Under the pieces are notes generated by a model that had not been told where the DNA came from, did no database searches, and saw only the letters and a list, made by a program, of their open reading frames with translations. Source: CAZCAQ01 sp964563965 (lineage in GTDB: Bacteria > Patescibacteriota > WWE3 > UBA101185 > UBA10185). Taken from it: a stretch of 7,267 nt of DNA. The DNA lies in assembly GCA_964563965.1 (NCBI GenBank), contig CAZLZI010000045.1, positions 1 through 7,267 of the forward strand, in the 5' to 3' direction. Position 1 is the first letter of the stretch, and each line of letters opens with the position of its first letter. The translations under genes and the position numbers were made by a program. Below are positions 1 through 6,068 of this stretch, piece after piece.

Positions 1-6
1 CTCCAC

Positions 7-34
7 TTGTTATCCCCTACCCACTTGATATAAT
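7..34 (+). promoter_or_regulatory. Sigma70-type extended -10 promoter, leaderless
   Basis: A TTGTTA -35 element (7-12) and a perfect TATAAT -10 (29-34) are separated by 16 bp. A TG at 26-27 makes it an extended -10 (TGnTATAAT). The first base of the ATG at 41 is 7 nt past the box, where transcription normally starts, so the mRNA should begin at or next to the start codon, with no room for a Shine-Dalgarno site. It should drive the 94-aa gene and, 15 bp after it, the Ig-like gene. Confidence 0.75.
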
Positions 35-40
35 TCAGGT

Positions 41-325
41 ATGCTTAACGAAAATAAAGTTAATAAAAATGTTCTCTTAGTCTCATTTCCATTTATAGCA
101 GCTTTAGCAGTTGTAGGCGATCCTTACCTATTTCCATCAGAGCCTATCACCAACCTTGGTGAATTTTTGCTTTACTATGTATTGCTATGTGCCATTCTGC
201 CCTTTATTGCTCTGTGGCTTAAACATATGTGGAATGCAGTTATTCCAGCAGTATTTAATACAAAAAGGATTTCATTTATGGAATCCTTCGGGATCTTGTT
301 AGTATCACTTTTTTTGATCGGGTAA
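41..325 (+). CDS. Small three-helix membrane protein, conserved hypothetical
   Basis: This 94-aa protein has three hydrophobic segments, at about residues 10-25, 42-60 and 80-94, and almost no soluble part, so it should sit in the cytoplasmic membrane. Its C-terminal half (W64-N65, P69, F72, I77-S78-F79, G84, ending in LFLIG) resembles, from memory, a widespread family of small bacterial membrane proteins with a W-N-x3-P-x2-F then I-[ST]-F-x-[QE]-[AS]-x-G-[LI]-L-L pattern. I know of no established function for that family. The ATG at 41 is supported by the promoter just upstream, which predicts a transcript beginning at this codon. The Ig-like gene follows 15 bp later on the same strand, so the two are probably cotranscribed. 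It is very likely a real gene, but its role is unknown. Confidence 0.8.
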   Translation: MLNENKVNKNVLLVSFPFIAALAVVGDPYLFPSEPITNLGEFLLYYVLLCAILPFIALWLKHMWNAVIPAVFNTKRISFMESFGILLVSLFLIG

Positions 326-340
326 TTAAGAAAAAGAACA

Positions 341-1060
341 ATGGCAAAATACAAACCAAACCAGAACATGACAGAAGAAGAACTATACAGCAAATTGTTT
401 ACTACGTTATTTGCCATTGTAGTCTTACTTGGTATCATATTTCTTGGCTTTAGATATTTTGGACCTAAGATTGGTTCTTTCTTTGGATTAATATCGGTCA
501 ATAGAAACGACACAGGCTCTAAAGATGTTATAGCACCACTTCCCCCCGAATTTATAAATCCACCAAAAGCAACAAATAAACAGAGTGTAGATTTAACAGG
601 ATCCGCTGAACCTGGCTCTACTGTAACTTTATTTGTTAACGGTCCGAAAAAAGCAGATGTTCTAGTTGATCAATCCGGGGAATTTAACTTTTCAACAGTG
701 TCAATCAGTCGAGGAAAAAATTCAATCTTTGCTACCGCTACTGATGACTTCGGCAATAAGAGTGAAAAAAGCGAAACAGTTATTGTTATGTATGATAACT
801 CAAAGCCAAAAATAACATTAACAGAACCCAAAGAAGGCCAGAAGGTACAGAATTTACAAAATCGAGTTTTGATAAAAGGAACCCTTAATGAAAAGGCAGA
901 AGTAACTATTAATGGACGAGTGGCAATAACACGCCCAGATAATTCCTTTGAACTACTTTTAGGTGTTAAAGAAGGAGATTTAGAAATAGAAATTAAAGCA
1001 GTAGATGAAGCAGGAAATACTAACACTAAAAAGGTAGGTATCTTTTTTCAAAATGATTAG
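341..1060 (+). CDS. Membrane-anchored protein with two Ig-like domains
   Basis: This 239-aa protein has a short charged cytoplasmic N-terminus, one transmembrane helix at about residues 18-38, a linker to about residue 66, and two tandem all-beta domains of roughly 85 residues (about 67-151 and 156-237). Each has hallmarks of bacterial Ig-like or glucodextranase-B-like folds: a TGSAEPGSTVTLFVNG strand pair (86-101) matched by KGTLNEKAEVTINGR (179-193), and closing ATATDDFGNKS (131-141) matched by IKAVDEAGNTNTK (218-230). The Ig region should lie outside the membrane as a spacer or binding module. There are no cysteines and no enzymatic motif. The upstream bases (329-339) are purine-rich but hold no strong Shine-Dalgarno and no -10 box at leaderless spacing, so it is probably cotranscribed with the 94-aa gene. 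Its TAG stop overlaps the stop of the convergent polymerase gene by 4 bp. Partner and ligand are unknown. Confidence 0.88.
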   Translation: MAKYKPNQNMTEEELYSKLFTTLFAIVVLLGIIFLGFRYFGPKIGSFFGLISVNRNDTGSKDVIAPLPPEFINPPKATNKQSVDLTGSAEPGSTVTLFVNGPKKADVLVDQSGEFNFSTVSISRGKNSIFATATDDFGNKSEKSETVIVMYDNSKPKITLTEPKEGQKVQNLQNRVLIKGTLNEKAEVTINGRVAITRPDNSFELLLGVKEGDLEIEIKAVDEAGNTNTKKVGIFFQND

Positions 1061-2265
1061 CTTGTTTCTAAGTGCGCAAGTATAAGCCAGAGAAATAATA
1101 TTTGAGGATAAAAGAGTGAATTAATAAAATTGCTTTCAAACAGCAAAGAAAGCAACACTGCAGCTGGAATCAAACCTCCTGTACGCCACTTAGTACTGTG
1201 TCTAGCTATAGCACTAAGATACCCTAAGCTAAATAAGCCAGCCCCAACTAGTCCCGTAGTTGCTAACACAAAGAGTATACTTGAATCTGTTCCTGCACCG
1301 GCATTTCCCCCATCAGAACCCGGCACTATGTAAGACAGATCTTTTTGGACTTCACGATAGGCATTAAACCCAACGCCTATAACTGGGGAGCTTTTATAAA
1401 CCTCAAGTGCATTCGTCCATGATATTAGTCGATAGTGGGCAGAATCGGAAGGGTCTGTAATACCTGCAAGTCTAGTTTGTACTCTAGGGACTGCAACATA
1501 CGCTAATAATGCTAGTACTGCACTGTAAACTAGTAACATCCTATATTTTAATACACCAAATATTGACATAACTATTACAAACATGCCCCATCCACTGCGC
1601 GAAAATGTCAGCAAGAGTCCAATACACAACAATACAAACATGCCCCCCAGTGTCTTTTTGCTAAAGACTGTATAGTTCTGATAGTAAAAAAGCCCTAAGC
1701 AAATAGTTAGCGCCACAACTATATAAGCGGCTACAAAGTTAGGATCAAAGAAAGTGGAAGCAAGTCTGCCTTTATGAGGATCCCAACCAAAGATGGGATC
1801 CAAAACAGTAAAATCGGGTAAAAGATACAATTGTAAAAAGCCCGCTAAGACAAGAAATACAGCACTTAAAATACTCTGTTTGTATATATAACGCACTGAA
1901 AGTAAGCGTGAGCGTATGAGATGTCCTATAAAAACAGCTGTTGTAAAATAAGAAACCCACCTAATTAAATAGAAGGCTTGAAATGCCAAATCCGCATAGG
2001 TATTAACAACATTATTAGAGACAAGACTAAACGAAGCTATTAGCGTAAAGAATAAAAATAAAAAGGTAACTCTGGTTATAATGACATGGTTATAGTTACT
2101 AACTAAATAAAGAATACTTACTAAGCCACAAGAAAGTAGGTAAACATCAAACAGGTAGAAGCTTGTAGACGACAGACCATACAGCTTAAAATTCACTAGT
2201 TGTCCAAGAGTTAATAGTAAAAAGGCAAGAGAAACGAATATTTCACTTTTAGTTAGCTTTGTCAT
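1057..2265 (-). CDS. O-antigen ligase/polymerase family membrane protein (Wzy/WaaL-like)
   Basis: From the ATG at 2265 the protein has 402 residues, about ten or more hydrophobic segments, and one long soluble loop at about residues 258-325, which is the topology of the Wzy_C (O-antigen ligase) family. Matching landmarks are TFFDPNFVAAY (171-181), the FSRSGWG turn (221-227), and the loop block SAHYRLISWTNALEVY followed by SPVIGVGFNAY (275-303). Family members join or polymerise undecaprenyl-linked glycans on the outer face of the membrane; polymerase and ligase cannot be told apart here. A TTG at 2295 would add ten residues but would lengthen the overlap with the flippase gene to 47 bp, so I prefer the ATG, which overlaps by 17 bp. 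No promoter or Shine-Dalgarno is visible before that ATG, which fits translation coupled to the flippase gene. Confidence 0.87.
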   Translation of the reverse strand: MTKLTKSEIFVSLAFLLLTLGQLVNFKLYGLSSTSFYLFDVYLLSCGLVSILYLVSNYNHVIITRVTFLFLFFTLIASFSLVSNNVVNTYADLAFQAFYLIRWVSYFTTAVFIGHLIRSRLLSVRYIYKQSILSAVFLVLAGFLQLYLLPDFTVLDPIFGWDPHKGRLASTFFDPNFVAAYIVVALTICLGLFYYQNYTVFSKKTLGGMFVLLCIGLLLTFSRSGWGMFVIVMSIFGVLKYRMLLVYSAVLALLAYVAVPRVQTRLAGITDPSDSAHYRLISWTNALEVYKSSPVIGVGFNAYREVQKDLSYIVPGSDGGNAGAGTDSSILFVLATTGLVGAGLFSLGYLSAIARHSTKWRTGGLIPAAVLLSLLFESNFINSLFYPQILFLWLILAHLETS

Positions 2266-3562
2266 TAGTGTTACGCCACAGGTAATAAGAAACAAGTATT
2301 AACAAGCTAAAAATAATAAGCTCGGATAGCCAAGTTAGATAAGCTGAAGCTATAAATGAATAGCGAGGAATAAAATAGACATTTGCTCCTATATTAAAAA
2401 TCGCGGCAGTAAGATAGATAAAAGGCAAAACCTTTTGTTTACCTAAATTAACAATAAACCAAGAGAATGGTGCTGAGATAAAAAATATGATAATGCCTAC
2501 AAACAGTACTCGGAGTACCTGTATTGAATCAGTAAATGACTCACCGCCTAATAAACTGATCACGAAAGGCGCAAAATAATACCCCAGGAGTGTGATAACG
2601 AAACCGCTGAGCGTGAGAATGAGGACTGTTTTATAAAAAAACTTAATAAACACCGCTCTACTAATAGCTAACTTCGATAAAAACAATGGATAAGCTGCAT
2701 TCATGAAAAAGGTTGGAATTACCAGACAGACCTCAAATATTTTATAGGCTAACCCATAAATGGCTACGGTCTCAACATTATCATACCCAAGGTTAGGTAA
2801 TGACAGACGTGATAACAGAATAGCATCGGCTCTAAAGTGCACTTGACTAAAAATAAAAGTAAGGCCAATAGGAGCTGATAGCACTGTGAGCTCTTTCCAC
2901 AGCTTCACATCAAGTTTAAAACCGGTAGTAAGAGAAATTCCCAGTTTTCTTAAAAAATGCAAACTAATAATAAATGTGAAGATGCCTCCAATTACATAGG
3001 TAAAATTAATCCAAATGATTGGGGCATTTTGTGATATCAAGATTAGAGTAGTAATAAGAATCAATACAGACCCAAGAACATACCCCGCAACAGAATAGGA
3101 GTACTTTAACTTTAACTGAAAGATTAAATTCCCACTTGCATACAGGGCATGGGTAATAATAAGCAATAAGCTTAAATATATGCCTTGTTTTAAATCTGCA
3201 GGGTAAGGAAAATAGAAGTGGATCGTTACTATCGTAAGCAGGATAAGGATACCAGAGATAAGTAATCGTAATACCAAAATATTCCAGAACAGTTTGGAGG
3301 CTTCTTCCCAATTCCCAGAAAGTCTTTTTGCTGCAATGGCATTAAAACCGAAATCAGAAATAATGAAAAAAAGCGCTGGAATCGATTGCATCAAATTAAA
3401 ATACCCATAGCCGGTTCTACCATATAACCGTGCTATAAGGAGAGTTACAAGCATAGTAATACTCATACTTACCAACTTACCTAAAAGCTGATAAAAGGTA
3501 TTACTGAAAAGAAGCCTAGAATTCCCTTCTAGTTTTAGCAAGTGTGTTAACTGCATAGCCAT
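2249..3562 (-). CDS. Wzx-type polysaccharide flippase (MOP superfamily)
   Basis: This 437-aa polytopic protein has roughly 12-14 hydrophobic segments, the usual size for Wzx/RfbX-like lipid-linked oligosaccharide flippases. The N-terminal region is typical: an ARLYGRTGYGYFNLMQS block (44-60) and then IISDFGFNAIAAKRLS (67-82), the conserved G-x-G-x-F and DFG-x5-A-x-R signature of the polysaccharide biosynthesis/export family. By family it would move undecaprenyl-linked glycan units to the outer face, feeding the polymerase gene that overlaps its 3' end. It begins 8 bp after the glycosidase stop codon. A TATAAT at 3575-3570 ends 7 nt before the ATG at 3562 and supports that start over the ATG at 3556. 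It could therefore be transcribed both by read-through and from its own leaderless promoter. Substrate is unknown. Confidence 0.9.
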   Translation of the reverse strand: MAMQLTHLLKLEGNSRLLFSNTFYQLLGKLVSMSITMLVTLLIARLYGRTGYGYFNLMQSIPALFFIISDFGFNAIAAKRLSGNWEEASKLFWNILVLRLLISGILILLTIVTIHFYFPYPADLKQGIYLSLLLIITHALYASGNLIFQLKLKYSYSVAGYVLGSVLILITTLILISQNAPIIWINFTYVIGGIFTFIISLHFLRKLGISLTTGFKLDVKLWKELTVLSAPIGLTFIFSQVHFRADAILLSRLSLPNLGYDNVETVAIYGLAYKIFEVCLVIPTFFMNAAYPLFLSKLAISRAVFIKFFYKTVLILTLSGFVITLLGYYFAPFVISLLGGESFTDSIQVLRVLFVGIIIFFISAPFSWFIVNLGKQKVLPFIYLTAAIFNIGANVYFIPRYSFIASAYLTWLSELIIFSLLILVSYYLWRNTNDKAN

Positions 3563-3569
3563 AGTGTCA

Positions 3570-3598
3570 ATTATAGGACTTTCTTGCAGAAAAAAGAA
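3570..3598 (-). promoter_or_regulatory. Probable leaderless promoter of the flippase gene, overlapping an upstream stop codon
   Basis: Read on the minus strand, a perfect TATAAT lies at 3575-3570, and 7 nt (3569-3563) separate it from the ATG at 3562. The TAA stop of the glycosidase gene (3573-3571) is contained in the box. A weak TTCTTT (3598-3593) sits 17 bp upstream as a -35. TATAAT is not rare in this A+T-rich DNA; placement is the main argument. Confidence 0.55.
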
Positions 3599-4788
3599 TT
3601 AACCACAGAGTTTTTAAGCACATATGGCGTACCTGCCGTTTTTTTTAAGTTTTTAACACTTTCAAAGTGAGCGTACGGAACATAATCCTCATTCACCCAT
3701 GAGAAGTGATCAAACGGTGGTTTAAAGTAGATCGTAAATGGCATAACTGCCTTTACCCTATCGTCCTTTAACCAGACTTCTTCAAATGCAATTTCCAAAA
3801 AGTCACCTATTTGCTCAGATGTATAATACGAAGAATTATAGTTATCCCCTTCCGCATGTGCCCAACCTGTTTCAGTAATAAACACATCAAAGTCTTTTTT
3901 TACACCAATGGACTTTAAGTAGGCAAGTTCCCGATCATAAGCTCTGATACTCCACAAGCCTTCTGAATATGGACTTCCTGAAAAGTTAGGTTGTGGATAA
4001 GAGTGAGAGGCCCAACCATCCAACTTCTCAAAGATACCCGGTTTTGCTTTATGCATCTCGGATAAGAAATTCTGTGGTGATTTATAGCCAATGGATAAAT
4101 TCTCGGGCGCACTAGCATTTAGCGCACCATTTAACATGTAGAAGCTCTTGTTTTGTTTCTTAAACACAGTAATTGTGTAATCTAGAACCTGCGCATATTC
4201 CTGTGCAGAAACATACCCTAGCCAGAATTTAGCATCATTTGGTTCGTTATACACACTTATATATCTTTCTCTGACAGGCCATAAAAATGAATTTAAAAAC
4301 TTCGCTGCATCTACAGTATCCTTTTCATACGTATTTAGTTTGATGTCGTATAACTGCACAACAGGAATAAGATGTCTTTTGTGGAGATCACTAAATACTC
4401 TACCCCACTTCCCATCATCTCGGTCTCTTATGTTAAAGGGTATTAAGACATAACCCCAATCCCCGCCATTTGAATTCACCAATTCATCAGCAAGGCGAGT
4501 ATATTTTGCATTTTCAGCATAGATATAAAGACCAAATTTATTATTCTTAATACTTTCAGGGCTCTTACTCTCATATGTCAAATACGATATTTCATCTTCT
4601 AAATTGCATCCTAGAAATTCCTTAGTTGACTTACTAAAGAATGAAAAATGAGTAGCATCAGGTGTGGTTTTATAGAGAGAACCATTAAATTCTGGTTGAT
4701 ACACTTGAATATAACTGAAATATAAGTACCCAAAAGTTAAAGATATAAGTAGTAATAGTAGAGTTACAAGTCGTTTTTTTGTCATCAT
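3571..4788 (-). CDS. Membrane-anchored clan GH-A glycoside hydrolase
   Basis: This 405-aa protein has a positively charged N-terminus, one signal-anchor helix (about 7-25), and an extracytoplasmic beta/alpha-barrel from about residue 84. Clan GH-A landmarks are clear: ISVYNEPN (177-184) with Glu182 as the expected acid/base, GWASHSYPQP (258-267), and FITETGW (303-309) with Glu306 as the expected nucleophile. These suggest an active retaining glycosidase of the GH5/GH39-like type; I cannot assign the family or substrate. Its only two cysteines, C61 and C401, flank the barrel. It leads a minus-strand run into the flippase and polymerase genes, so trimming of the same glycan is a reasonable inference, by analogy with PslG. 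Two ATGs stand in tandem (4788 and 4785). The -10 box fits 4785 better for a leaderless start (7 nt gap rather than 4), giving 404 residues. Confidence 0.87.
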   Translation of the reverse strand: MMTKKRLVTLLLLLISLTFGYLYFSYIQVYQPEFNGSLYKTTPDATHFSFFSKSTKEFLGCNLEDEISYLTYESKSPESIKNNKFGLYIYAENAKYTRLADELVNSNGGDWGYVLIPFNIRDRDDGKWGRVFSDLHKRHLIPVVQLYDIKLNTYEKDTVDAAKFLNSFLWPVRERYISVYNEPNDAKFWLGYVSAQEYAQVLDYTITVFKKQNKSFYMLNGALNASAPENLSIGYKSPQNFLSEMHKAKPGIFEKLDGWASHSYPQPNFSGSPYSEGLWSIRAYDRELAYLKSIGVKKDFDVFITETGWAHAEGDNYNSSYYTSEQIGDFLEIAFEEVWLKDDRVKAVMPFTIYFKPPFDHFSWVNEDYVPYAHFESVKNLKKTAGTPYVLKNSVVNSFFCKKVL

Positions 4789-4792
4789 GTCT

Positions 4793-4821
4793 ATTTTATC
4801 TGATATTAATTAATAGGGAAA
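4793..4821 (-). promoter_or_regulatory. Probable leaderless promoter of the GH-A gene
   Basis: Read on the minus strand, TAAAAT at 4798-4793 (one mismatch to TATAAT) lies 4 nt before the ATG at 4788 and 7 nt before the ATG at 4785. A poor TTTCCC (4821-4816) stands 17 bp upstream as a -35. It faces away from the promoter of the GH18 gene, and the two -10 boxes are only 28 bp apart. Confidence 0.5.
4804..4815. promoter_or_regulatory. 12-bp perfect palindrome between divergent promoters
   Basis: TATTAATTAATA is its own reverse complement. It lies between the two outward-facing -10 boxes, where both -35 regions would fall. It could be an operator acting on both glycosidase genes or simply A+T-rich promoter DNA; only one copy was noticed in the window. 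Confidence 0.3.
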
Positions 4822-4823
4822 AT

Positions 4824-4832
4824 TGGTAGAAT
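4824..4832 (+). promoter_or_regulatory. Extended -10 promoter of the GH18 gene, leaderless
   Basis: TGGTAGAAT reads as an extended -10: TG at 4824-4825, then TAGAAT at 4827-4832 (one mismatch to TATAAT). Exactly 6 nt separate the box from the ATG at 4839, the same spacing as before the genes at 41 and 6069. No convincing -35 is visible. This placement decides the start codon, because an in-frame GTG at 4833 touches the box and should not be in the transcript. Confidence 0.6.
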
Positions 4833-4838
4833 GTGGAA

Positions 4839-6056
4839 ATGAAGCGCTTGCCTATTATTCTGGTGACTATATACGTTGGAATTTTTATACTTTTTCTTAT
4901 TAACACATACTTATCATACAGGGTAAAGCCAGAAAATGTTCTCTCTGCAAAGACAAATACACTCAGTATTGAAAAATATAACGTTAAACACAAAAAAGTA
5001 GTTTACGGATTTCTACCTTATTGGATGCTTGCCAAACTAAAGTATATCCAAATAGATAAACTCACTCACATAGCCTACTTTGCTTTAAATATAAATGAAG
5101 ATGGCACCATCCGAAGACTTGGGGAAGATGGTAATACTGACCCAGGTTATAATGCATGGCAAAACAGTAAAGCGCTCAAAGATTTTATAGTCAAAGCTAA
5201 GTCAAACGGTGTAGAAATGTCTTTAACTATAATTTCCCATGACACAGAAATAAACGATACCTTTCTAGACTGCACTTCCTGCTGGGTAACCCTGTATAAC
5301 GAAGTAGACGAAGAACTTAAAAGACATGATCTGCGAAGTATCAATTTAGATTTTGAATATCCGGAATACACCAATAAAGAAAAAGCACTGAAATATTCAC
5401 AATTTGTGGCTTTTATGAATACACAACTCGAAAAAGGAAGAGAGAAAGACGGTATGGAAGTTATTGTCTCTACTTTTGCAGATGCCACTATAAAACCAAG
5501 AGTCACAGATATAGAAACATTGAATGAAGCTGCCGATGGCATTTTTGTCATGGCTTACGACTTTCATTATTCAGAATCCGAAACAGCAGGGCCTGTTGCA
5601 CCAATCAATGGTGGTGGTAAGCTGTATAACTATGATTTAACCTCGATGCTTGATGACTATACTAAGTACGTTTCTCCTTCCAAGCTTATTCTTGGAGTAC
5701 CTTACTATGGTTATAATTGGGTGGTTGAATCAGAACAACCATATTCGGCTAGAATCCCCGGAGATGATTATATTGGCTATTCACAATCTCAAACCTATGA
5801 ATTCATCATGGATACACTGCTTACAATCAAACCAAATGTTGCTTGGGACTCCACAGCTCTTACCCCTTACTTTACTTATGTAAGTCCAACCACGGGCTCA
5901 ATCAGGCAAGTGCATTTTGAAAATAGTGATTCTCTTAAAATTAAATACGAACTAGTTTTCAAATACAGTCTTAAAGGTGCGGGTATTTGGGCTCTTGGGT
6001 ATGATGGTGGTTATCAAGAACTGTGGGACGTACTTTCAGAACAATTTGGAAGCTAG
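4839..6056 (+). CDS. Membrane-anchored GH18-family glycosidase (chitinase-like)
   Basis: From the ATG at 4839 this is a 405-aa protein with an N-terminal membrane anchor (about 4-24), a linker, and a full-length GH18 barrel from about residue 55 (VVYGFLPYW). The catalytic strand reads SINLDFEYP (167-175), with Glu173 as expected proton donor and Asp171 before it. Other family landmarks are FVMAYDFHY (236-244), LILGVPYYGYNW (283-294) and GAGIWALGYDGG (381-392). GH18 enzymes cleave beta-1,4-linked N-acetylglucosamine in chitin, peptidoglycan or glycans by substrate-assisted catalysis; the NLDFE form resembles YaaH/SleL-like spore-lysin relatives. The first Asp of the canonical DxxDxDxE is Arg166 and the second is Asn169. 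The only cysteines form a CxxC (145-148). An in-frame GTG at 4833 would add two residues, but the promoter argues against it. It diverges from the GH-A gene, suggesting shared control. Confidence 0.88.
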   Translation: MKRLPIILVTIYVGIFILFLINTYLSYRVKPENVLSAKTNTLSIEKYNVKHKKVVYGFLPYWMLAKLKYIQIDKLTHIAYFALNINEDGTIRRLGEDGNTDPGYNAWQNSKALKDFIVKAKSNGVEMSLTIISHDTEINDTFLDCTSCWVTLYNEVDEELKRHDLRSINLDFEYPEYTNKEKALKYSQFVAFMNTQLEKGREKDGMEVIVSTFADATIKPRVTDIETLNEAADGIFVMAYDFHYSESETAGPVAPINGGGKLYNYDLTSMLDDYTKYVSPSKLILGVPYYGYNWVVESEQPYSARIPGDDYIGYSQSQTYEFIMDTLLTIKPNVAWDSTALTPYFTYVSPTTGSIRQVHFENSDSLKIKYELVFKYSLKGAGIWALGYDGGYQELWDVLSEQFGS

Positions 6057-6062
6057 TATAAT
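6034..6062 (+). promoter_or_regulatory. Leaderless promoter of the methyltransferase gene, abutting the upstream stop codon
   Basis: A perfect TATAAT (6057-6062) begins on the base after the TAG stop of the GH18 gene (6054-6056). Exactly 6 nt (GCCTCC) separate it from the GTG at 6069. A weak TTTCAG (6034-6039) lies 17 bp upstream as a possible -35. GCCTCC is the reverse of a useful Shine-Dalgarno in composition, so ordinary initiation has no visible support here. Confidence 0.6.
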
Positions 6063-6068
6063 GCCTCC

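Noticed and set aside
175..513. Antisense open frames opposite real genes (for example 175-513, 670-1026, 5147-5551 on the minus strand and 1130-1333 on the plus strand)
   Set aside because: They lie opposite genes with clear domains, lack recognisable motifs themselves, and have no promoter at the spacing seen for the real genes.
1030..1110. Intrinsic terminator between the Ig-like gene and the polymerase gene
   Set aside because: There is a T-run at 1042-1048 but no stable G+C stem before it, and the genes overlap here.
2263..2295. TTG at 2295 as the polymerase start
   Set aside because: It gives a 47-bp overlap with the flippase gene and adds ten residues (ending CGVTL) before a typical MTKLTK start. 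The ATG at 2265 is a better codon and overlaps by only 17 bp.
5148..5717. Other TATAAT hexamers inside coding sequence (5148, 5228, 5712, and 3822)
   Set aside because: They sit inside the GH18 and GH-A genes, not before any start codon at the characteristic spacing; A+T-rich DNA gives several by chance.
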